From Daucus carota subsp. sativus (lineage: Eukaryota > Streptophyta > Magnoliopsida > Apiales > Apiaceae): a stretch of 64,000 bases of DNA. The notes under the pieces are model-generated. The model did not search any database. It was not told where the DNA came from and saw nothing but the letters and a program-made list of their open reading frames with translations. Position 1 is the stretch's first letter, and each line of letters begins with the position of its first letter. This document shows positions 25,417 through 35,095 of this stretch, piece by piece. The stretch is taken from NCBI RefSeq assembly GCF_001625215.2, contig NC_030385.2, positions 18,221,135 to 18,285,134 of the forward strand, in the 5' to 3' direction. Position numbers and translations under genes: made by a program.

Positions 25417-28400
25417 ATGCCAAATAAGATATTGTTACGTGCCTACCCGAAAACCTTCACCGATGCTATCCAGGCATTGACAGAAGATCAGAAAAAATGG
25501 GTGACTGAAGCGGGATTTGGCCCTCTCTTATCATTTGCAATGAGAAAAGTTCCGCACTCAATGTGTGTGAATATAATTTGGTGGTATGATTTGACCGAGG
25601 ATGAGATGATCTTCAGTAAACAAAGGGTGAAGATCACAGAGCAAGATGTGGCTGATACCCTTGGGCTGCCAAAGGGAGAGAAAGAAATCTGTTTCAAAAA
25701 AGGCAAAGTAAATAGAGACAAATTCTCTAGATGGAGGGCACAATTTCCTGACAAAGATGGAAATAGAATCACAGAGTTGACCGTGTATGAGGCGATAACA
25801 AGATCAAGAGTGGTGGATCTTCATTTCAAACAAAACTTCATGATTCTAATGATGAATCTGTTTGTATACACAAACAACAGCTCTTTCGTTTGTCAAGATG
25901 TTTTGGGATTTGAAGACGAGTTTGAAAACGCAAGCCACTACAATTGGTGCAAGCTTGTGGTTGAATCTCTTCGATCTACTCATGAGGAATGGTGGGATGA
26001 TCCTCAGAAAAAGTACTACACTGGTTCACTAGTGTTCCTCCTTGTAAGTAAACATATAATATTAATAATTCATACTTGTCCTTAATTTCTATTGTGCATT
26101 GATTTTAACTAACAATGTTTGCAGTTCTTCTACCTTGACCGAAGCGTCCATACTGAATATAGAGCAGAAAGGACAAGGCCTGTATTCATTGGTTGGAGGG
26201 ATTCACTGATTGAAAATAGAAACAGAAGTGAATCCATTGATGGAACATTTATGAGAGGAGAAATTGTAGGTTCATTTGTCCAATTAATATAATTCTCAAC
26301 CGATTTCTTTGAAAGATTATGATTAAATTTTGTTTTTAAAATACATTTCAGGTTGGACCATTGCACATTTCAAACACTGGAGAGAGACAGAGTACTAGAA
26401 ATGTATCAGCTGAAGAACATAGGCAGCAGGTAAGAATGACAAACACATCATAAACTACATTCTCAATATAAACATATGTGATAAGTAAACTACAATTCTC
26501 ATATGTTATTGAACTTTAAAAATATAGGATGTAAATCATGAAAATGAGGAGGCTGCAATTTTGAAATTGCGTAAAAACAAAGGAAAGTTACCAGCTGAAG
26601 AATTTGTGGATGTAAACTTCTCAATTCTATTCTCTAAAGATTATTTTAATTTATTTGGATTTATTTTAATTATGTTCTATAGTACAATAGTAATTTTGTG
26701 CTTCCAAAGTATGCTCGATTTAATTGATTATTAAACTGCATCAATCTTATGCTTTTATTAACAACATAAATATGTCTTCTCTTACAGATATTTCAAGAAG
26801 GTGAGAATTTTAAAACACCAAAAGAAACCTTAAGTGGAGTAGAAATGATTCCACAAGTTTTCAAGGAAGATGAAACTTATTCTGGAATCATGTCTGTGGC
26901 GAGAGATATTAAGTACACGTATGAAGATAATGAAATTATCACTGAAGAGGTACAAATCTTTTTTTTATAATTCTATAAAATCTAGTTTATCTTGTGTAAT
27001 TATATAAAGTTTTGAATAATGTTATTATGTCTTTGAAACTAGGAAATGATAACACAAGTTGATAAAGACATCAAAGAATTGGAATTTGTGTATGAAAAAT
27101 GCAAAAACAACTTGAAGCTGGCAAATGACCTCTTCCCAAACAACCATAACCTGAAGCTGTATGAAGACAAATTTGCGAAAATGTATCAACCACAAAGTCA
27201 GGAAGAAGAAGAACAACAAAGGTATTATAACAACACTTAGAATATAATGTAATTTTTGTGATTGTTTACTTTGATAATTGTATGATTCAATATTCTTATT
27301 TATCATATGTCATTCTCTTCTATTCTAGTAATCATTAAAAAATAATTCAAGTGAAAATAATATATTTTGAAAAACAGAATTGAACCAGAGAGTGACAGAG
27401 ACCCAGAATGGCCTTACTACACGAACAAGGACTGGAAAACCATCGATATTTTAGCGCTTCCAAAATACGATAGAGCATATAACAAAATGATTGATATCGA
27501 TGATTTTCTTGGTGATCTAACATTGGGTGGTGAACGTATTGATTTTGATAGATTTGAAAGAGAAGGTGACACTGAATATAATCCAGGAAGACTGAGGAGA
27601 GAGGTAAAGGTCGGAGACTCCAAAAAATCACCATTTCTTGATCGCACAATTGACTTCAACAAGCAAAAGATTACAAAGGCAGAGGAGGAGGTGTGGAATT
27701 GGATCACAGCAGATACATCAGATGCAACGTATGTTTTCACTAACATATTTGATTAAATTAAAAAATACGTCATTACTAAATCTATGCAGTGCTTTTAAGT
27801 ATGAATAATATAATGTTACTGCAGCCAAATTATTTTCTTCTGGGAGGATGTAATTTGCATGAGCTACCAGATTAAAACTTTTCAATTCAATGAAAAAATA
27901 TCAACTGCTGTCATTGATGTATATGCGACCATCCTGAATGAAGATGAAAAATACAGATCCCCAGACTCCCCACACCGGTTCTTTTGCAACACTAATATCA
28001 CGGTATGCTACCAGACGAAATATTTTAGACACAATGAAGGTCTTTAATAATATGTAATATGCACTGATTTATATTAACTTCTATAGTTTATATTAATTTG
28101 AGTTTGTTTGTACAATACAGGGGATGTCATTGACAAAAAGGAACCATGTTGAAACTCCTGAAGAGGCTAAAGCAAAGTATAGAAGGTTTTGTTCAAGATT
28201 AAATATATGGCTTCTAAAACATGATACAAAAATTGATGATATCGATCTGGTACATTCTAAATCATTTAATAAATAATTTCTGTTTCACACAAAAACACAA
28301 ACATAGATAGACTAAAATATATATTTCACATTTATTTATGCAGATATTTTTCCCAATCCATGATGTAGACCACTATTATGTTGTCTGTTTCAACATTAAA

Positions 28401-29059
28401 AATCCATCAATAGAGATCATTGACAACAATAGAATTGCAGATGGCAGCAATGCTGTCTATGATGGATTACCGCAATGCTTGGTATTTTTCTACTTTTATT
28501 TGTAACTATTAGTTGTGTTATATGTATTGACCACAAATTTTTTTTCAGCAACAACATTTTGTGAGCTACTTGGAAACAAGCAGTCCGGCCAAGAGTAAAC
28601 AATTGGGCAGCGTTTCAATTGTTCGACTAGATATGAAATGGCGAACAATGTATAACAAGGTGGATTCTGGAGTGTTTGCCATTAACCATATGGAAACCTA
28701 CAAAGGCAATGGATTGCGGAGCTGGGAATGCAAATTTGCATATGAAAAGGTAAGACCATTCCATGTCTGATTTGAGTTATATAATAATTAAATTATAGTA
28801 TCAGCAAAATGCTATTTAGATACTTTACTCTAATACAATTGGTATTCATTGTTCTACTATCTATTCAGTTCTAGAATACTTTATGCTCCAGACAAACTAA
28901 CTAGTTAAAATGATCAATATATTGATGCAGGGAGTTCAACAGAAAAAACAGCTGGAGAAGGCACGTCAGATTTATGCCTCAAAGATTATATATTCACCAA
29001 TAAATCTGTACAAAAACAAAATGGTGAATGAGATCAAGTCGCTGTGTCAACCAAGATGA
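25417..29059 (+). CDS. MULE-borne C48-like protein with Cys-to-Ser change
   Basis: Twelve exons join in frame: 25417-26043, 26125-26265, 26352-26429, 26528-26611, 26788-26949, 27043-27221, 27378-27728, 27825-28002, 28121-28249, 28344-28481, 28549-28749, 28931-29059 (798 aa from this ATG). The N-terminal domain (LLRAYPK...EAGFGPLLSFAMRKVP...WWYDL) is the type found in front of Ulp1 domains in plant transposon proteins. The C-terminal C48-like domain has His653 (DVDHYYVV) and Asp670 (IEIIDNN), 17 residues apart as in Ulp1. The nucleophile position is Ser729 (KVDSGVFAINHMETY, codon TCT at 28666-28668), and the usual oxyanion Gln is Met723. It is probably not a normal protease and may bind rather than cut. 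The true N-terminus may lie upstream, fused to the previous protease. I see no frameshift or stop. Confidence 0.8.
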
Positions 29060-29408
29060 ATAGTACTTGTCTTTGAAAGTACTTGTCTTAGAAAATGCTT
29101 GTCTTTGAAAATGATGTGAATAGTGAGGTGAAGCAAGTACTTATTTTTGAAAGTGATGTGAATACTCATTGTTTGGTGTTATAATGGTATGGAACAGTGT
29201 TTAGAGGCACATTTAGAGTACAAATTTAAAACTATTTGCTCTTTGAAAGCGATTGTGAATAGTGAAACTGCTAGTAAAAATGTTGCAGACTTTTACTCTC
29301 TTGTAATGTCTGTTTTGCTCTATCTATCATTCTATATATAAAATAATCATTGTTATGTATTAACTTGTGTTGATCTTCATATGGATTGTAAGTTATTAAA
29401 AATGGATA

Positions 29409-29890
29409 GTAAGCTAATAATAGTAAGTTAAATAATAGTATTCTTTAGTGGAATCATTATATTTTACCAAAACCAAAAAACCTACAATGTTCACATCAAT
29501 ATTCAATAGTAGAATAATTTAATTTATTAAAAAGAATTTTGGTTTTCATTGTAATACATCTAAATTTTAGTAAGCTAATAATAGTAAGTTAAATAATAGT
29601 ATTCTTTAGTGGAATCATTATATTTTACCAAAACCAAAAAACCTACAATGTTCACATCAATATTCAATAGTAGAGTAATTTAATTTATTAAAAAGAATTT
29701 TGTTTTTCACTGTAATACATCTAAATTTTAGTAAGCTAATAATAGTAAGTTAATAATAGTATTCTTTAGTGGAATCATTATATTTTGCCAAAACCAAAAA
29801 ACTTACAATGTTCACATCAATATTCAATAGTAGAATAATTTAATTTATTAGAAATAATTTTTGTTTTCACTGTAATACACTTAGATTTTT
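29409..29890 (+). repeat. About 161-bp tandem repeat, three copies
   Basis: Units start at GTAAGCTAATAATAGTAAGT near 29409, 29570 and 29731 and are almost identical. Each contains AATAGTAGAATAA, a variant of the element-wide motif. The repeat lies between the protease and transposase genes. Confidence 0.9.
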
Positions 29891-29899
29891 ATAATGTTC

Positions 29900-30518
29900 T
29901 ACACTAGAATCATAGTTTTTCATGTACAATATATTTGTTTTTTAGTGTTCTATAAAAAAAAACTCATTACATTCCTCATCATATGACTTAGGTTTATCAT
30001 AGGAATAATATATGACTTACAAAACTAAATGAAAGCCTAATATATTAGCTGAACTAATCCACCACTTTCTGAACTAATCCGAATAATTTACAAGATCTCT
30101 ACTCCTGCACTGAAATACCATGTGAATCACAAGGCATCCTCCTACTCATCTGGTATATGCAGCCTCTCTATGGCAGCCTGCCAAAATATTACAACCTGGT
30201 CTTTAGCTTGTGCATTCAAGTCCATATATATAATCTGTATAGCGTAGCAAGTTTGGTCAAGCAAATTCATATCTATGCCAATAAAGCCAATTGAAAAATA
30301 ATCCATAGTTACATCTCCACCGTGAGAACACATTGGGATAAAATCCAAATATCAGAGTTTCAGACAATCATTCTTGCTTAGTAAAATTTGTAATTTAATA
30401 TAGTGAACAAAGTAAAATTTGTTCATTTACACTGCAAAATAATCCAGGAACTATAAACTTGACAAATCCATATTTTTGCTTCAATCCTTGTTTCTTCTTG
30501 TCCGCTGATCCATGCAAA
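29900..30518 (-). other. Spacer with one coding-like ORF (30142-30348)
   Basis: A minus-strand ORF at 30142-30348 reads DFIPMCSHGGDVTMDYFSIG and ends IERLHIPDE. Its composition is protein-like (GIDMNLLDQTCYAIQIIYMD). It could be an alternative 3' exon of the transposase gene or a remnant. No family recognised. Confidence 0.3.
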
Positions 30519-33500
30519 CTAGCTTATTATTCCTAAAAAGAGATATATGGAAATAAGTTATAAATTGAAATCAATCTATAAGTTTCAATTACCATTAGAT
30601 AAAAATATTTAACAAGCATAATTGCAGAGAACTTTAAATTGCAAAATACCTGTATTGATGGTTTGGTTAGTGCTAATATTGTCGACACAAATATTAGCAG
30701 CTTGCATGATTGGATTTTGCATCTTCTTCTTCGGGCAAGTACGTGAATCATGATATCCTTCCAGCATACAGAATTTGCACACCCTTAATTTCCTCTTCTT
30801 TCCATCACAACTTTTTTCTGCAGGACCAACAAGTCTTTTTCGGCTACCTTTATTATTACTTTGGAGTGGTGGATGAACAGTAGTTATAGTTGAAGGCCTC
30901 ACTCCGAAACATTCTTCTAGCATATCTTCTTTTGTAGCTCTGGAACTTTCAAATTTTTCTTCAACCCTTATTTTCAAACTATTCATCTCATCAAACAAAA
31001 ACTGCATACCATTACCATTGTTTGAAACATATTCAATGCATCCTTGGAACACAGTCCATACTTTTTTTGACATATCCCTAATGTTCTGTACATTAGTACT
31101 TTCCATCACATCTGAAAATTTTGATTTACAAAATCTGTCCTCTGCATTTCTCATCCAGCGACTACACAAATACTGATGTGGAATTCGTTCAACACCCCAT
31201 AGACCCAAACAGTAGAAACAATGCCGACAAAGGTATCCCACTCTAGTAAAAAGCTTGCAAGAACAATCCACATTGTTTGTCAAGAACGAAAACTGAACCT
31301 CGAAATACTTCTCATCATAAGTTTTATCACGTACAATATACTTACTAACACCATCAGCCACAATTGGCTGTCCAGCCAAACTAATATGAAAACAACTAGC
31401 TTTAATCTGTTTTTGAACCTTGTAAAACATTGTGCGAGTGTAAAGCTGGGCTGCTTCCTTTTCAATTTCTTTTTCAGTGATAGTTTTAGGAATACATCTA
31501 TCTCCATCATTAAGTTTTTTATTTTCATAAATCTGTTTCTCAATGGCACTCTCATAGCATATATAGAACTCTGACAGTGTGTCACCCCTCTGCACAAAAT
31601 GATTAAAGAAAAAGTTACTACTTTCTGACCTTGATGTCGTTCTCAGCAACGCTCCCATGGGCTTGTCCCGAAAAAAGGCAGGAATCCACGATTCTCTCAT
31701 AAGGTACATTTCATTCAACCATACATGTTCACTCAATCCAAACTCATCCAACACAGAATTCCAACCTTGTTCAAATTCAGATATCGTCAAATGTGATGAC
31801 CAAACAAATTTATTAAGTTTCTTCATAAAACCAGATTCCGCACAAAAAACAGGACCAACCTATAATAAAAATAATATTTTTAATGGATTTAGACAAATGA
31901 GAAGGTACTTCTAACACACAACAGATAATCGAATTAAGTAGATAATGTACAACTAATCTATTCCTCTAATAGAATAAATGATAAAATATAATAACTCAAA
32001 TCATACTAATGAATATCTATATTACCAACAAACATATAACAGAAACAAGTAAATCAAAATCATTTAATTTGCATAAGGAAGATGTATTTGATTACCTTAG
32101 CTGTAAACTTTTGCATTATATGCCACATGCAACATCGATGAATTGAATTAGGGAAAATCTTGTTGATAGCAACTTTCATAGCCGGACATTGATCAGTGAT
32201 AATACATTTTGGTGCCTGCTGAAAGACTTTCAAAAACATCTCGCACACCCATGTAAAATTTGTCGAATCCTCGTGATTAAGCAAAGCAGATGCAAAGGTA
32301 ACACTTTTCCAATGATTGTCAACACCTATAAATGGTACAAAAACCATGCCATACCTACAATAACACAATATAAATTATACAAAAGCAGAGGTGAAAAAAT
32401 AAAACAAAGTTTATAAACTTATACAAATATAAAACTAACATACTTATTTGTGCGATAAGTTGCATCAAAAGAGACCACATCACCAAACACTTCATAGCTT
32501 TGGCGTCCTGGAATATCAGCCCAAAATAGACGAGTAAGATGACCATCCGAATCTGTTTCATACTCATAAGAAAATCCAGCATCTGATGTCTCTCGCTTAT
32601 TTTGGAATTTTTGAAGCAACATATCCGCATCATGCTTTCCAATATACAACTTAATATCCCTTACCCAATTCTGAAAATCTGTAGCAGTTGCTCCTATATC
32701 AGTGTAGGAACCGGCTATAGATTTATAGAGGCTATGCGCTCTATGAGCACCAATATTTGATTTAGCAGCATCTAAAATGAATCGGCGTTGAAGTGAGGAA
32801 ATAGTTCGATTGATACGAAGAAATTGCTTTCCAGATGTGGATGCTAAAGGATGATTGTGACCTTCAACAAAACAAGATATTATATATTGATTAAAACCAC
32901 CATATTTCAGTTGAACCTTTGCTTCACATTGACATTTTTTTGTAACTGTCCTTCTTCGCTTTCTTACATCAACTCCTGCAGTGCTTGAGACAAGAGACAA
33001 ATCCGAATTACTATCAGATTCTTTCGACATAGAAGTTTCATGATTACCTCCCTTCGAACAGACAAAATACTTGTAAACTACAATACCATCTCTGACTTTT
33101 TGTGATGACTTGCGAATATCGAAACCACCTTGCCTCCCATATTCAGCATAAAACTTAAAACATGTTTCAATATCTCTAAAAATCTGACCAGAATAAGGCT
33201 TCACTTTGTTGTCATTAACCTTCGGTATCCATAATCCACTACTACTACTAAACGAATCATCAAAACCTTCGATGAAATTCTCAACTTCATCATCACGAGC
33301 ACACTCAACAGTGAAATCATTGTCATTAGCAGTAGAATCAACTTGTAAATCACTGTATGTATTGCAACTGTTATGTATATTTCCTGGTCAAAAGAAAACT
33401 ATAATTCAATAAAAAGTAGAATAAAATTGCATTCAAAACAAATTAAACACTTAATTTCCACTATATATGATTCTCTAGTAGAATAAAAAAAATATTATAT

Positions 33501-33803
33501 GTTCAATAATATAACTATAAGGACTCAAACATACTTTAGCTATACAACTCAAACATGTAATCTAAAATTAAGTCAATCAACACTTAAAAGATAGCTCACA
33601 GTATTCAGAATCCACAACACAAACAAAAATAAATATAAACTTTCAAAAACAACTACCAGTGCAAGTAGAATCACAGATTTTAAGAAGTACAAATCTCCTA
33701 ATTATATTAGCTAAACACAATGAAATTGAAGATAAATACCGGATGATAATTGGATCTGAAATTTTGATTTAATGATATTACCTTGATTCGAAGAAGACGC
33801 CAT
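30519..33803 (-). CDS. FAR1-type MULE transposase, intact, 814 aa
   Basis: Five exons on the minus strand join in frame: 33782-33803, 32444-33383, 32096-32354, 30650-31859, 30519-30532. Domains in order: FAR1 DNA-binding zinc finger of the WRKY-GCM1 type (about residues 80-200, ending FVEGHNHPL); MULE transposase core with the expected acidic triad Asp314 (SFDATYRTNKY), Asp375 (ITDQCPAMK) and Glu486 (SRSESSN); SWIM finger Cys606/Cys608/Cys618/His620; and a CCHC-like knuckle (CKFCMLEGYHDSRTC) near the C-terminus. The start MASSSNQ is a 22-nt exon, and the short last exon gives GIIS-stop. The region before the ATG is GA-rich. No stops or frameshifts, so the element could be, or recently was, autonomous. 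Confidence 0.9.
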
Positions 33804-34189
33804 TGTTACTTTACTGTGTTTGACAGAGAGAGGGAGGAGAGAGTGCAGAGGGGAGAGTGCAGAGCGGGGAGGGGTGAGGCACGGAGGCGAGGGAGGGGTT
33901 TTGCTGCAGTGACACTGACGGAGGGAGTGGGTATGGTTTGGGGAGGGAGAGTGTAGTTGGTTATGAATCAACTGTATCAATTAAGTTTAAGCATTTATTA
34001 TTATTTTTATTATTATTTTTTTATTAATGACTATGATTAATAAAAATATTCTATAATATTTATGATATTCCATAATAGAATAATCTTCAATTTTCTTTTC
34101 TCTCCTATCTTCCTCTCTTTTTTTCTCTTCATTCTCTCTTCCTCCACTTGTCTCTACAATGTCTTTGCTCATGGTGGAGGAGGAGGAAC

Positions 34190-34813
34190 ACAATGACAGC
34201 AACACGAAGCCCGAGAAGGCGATCTTGTCGCGATGAGCACGCCTTCCAATATCTTGAATGGGAAGCGGACTAAGAGACAAAGGCCACAATCACCCTTACC
34301 ATTCTCAGTTGCACATGCAAATTCTTCAAGCAACTATGCAGGAGGTGATTATGTGACTAGCACCACCACGAGTGACGAGGACTCGGCTGGGCCTGGCACC
34401 ACGGAGGAGGAGGAAGACATGGCAAAATGCTTGTTGCTATTGGCGCAAGTTGGTCCCAAAAATGATTCAAATTTCGGGCTAGTTCCTTATAAATTCACTA
34501 GCAAAAAGTACTTGGAAACAAGCATAAGTACTAATGGCAAAACAGGCATTTATGTCTACCAATGCAAAACATGCAACCAAACATTCCCTTCTTTCCAGGC
34601 TCTAGGTGGTGACCGGGCTAGTCACCGCAAGCCTAAGAACGTTAACGCGGCCTTGGAGAACAAGTCGAGGCTTATAATCTCAGATGAAGACGAAGATCAG
34701 CCACCACCATTCAAGAGAAGTTCTCATCTGGACAGGCCTTAGGCGGTCACATGAGGCGCCATTGTGGAGGCGCCCCTGTCAACCGCAGCAATGCCACAAA
34801 TACAACTACTCTA
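34190..34813 (+). pseudogene. Captured ZAT-like C2H2 zinc-finger gene fragment
   Basis: The frame from 34233 reads KRTKRQRPQSPLPFSVA, an acidic EEEEDMAKCLLLLAQ block, and a QALGG-type finger (YQCKTCNQTFPSFQALGGDR), all typical of plant ZAT repressors. The first zinc-binding His of that finger is Asp. The second finger has lost its Cys pair, and a one-base slip near 34715 moves SSGQALGGHMRRH into another frame. No intron. It looks like a captured, decayed host gene within the MULE. Confidence 0.8.
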
Positions 34814-35095
34814 TAAGAGAATAATAATTAGATGATTAATTATATTCAAGAGTAGAAGTATTTAAGTATCAGTATTCTTAACAACTATATTGCTTTTGTG
34901 CTTAAGTAGAAGAATTTTTGCTGTTCTACAAAAGAATCTTTTGCACTATAAAAGTACATAAAAAATCAAAATTTACATTTGTTTCGAACACAAATTACAC
35001 AATTTCTTCAATATGTGACACAAACACAAATATTTACATACTATTTCAAGCATATTTACATTAGCAAAAAGTATTGCTTCTATACATAATTTGAT

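Larger units (their letters stand above)
23069..29241 (+). repeat. About 75-bp direct repeat flanking the protease genes
   Basis: A segment at 23069-23147 (GTTATAATGGTATGGAACA ... AGTACAACTTTAAAGCTATT) recurs at 29167-29241 with few changes. One copy is about 250 bp before the first protease ATG, the other about 110 bp after the last stop codon. Confidence 0.8.
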
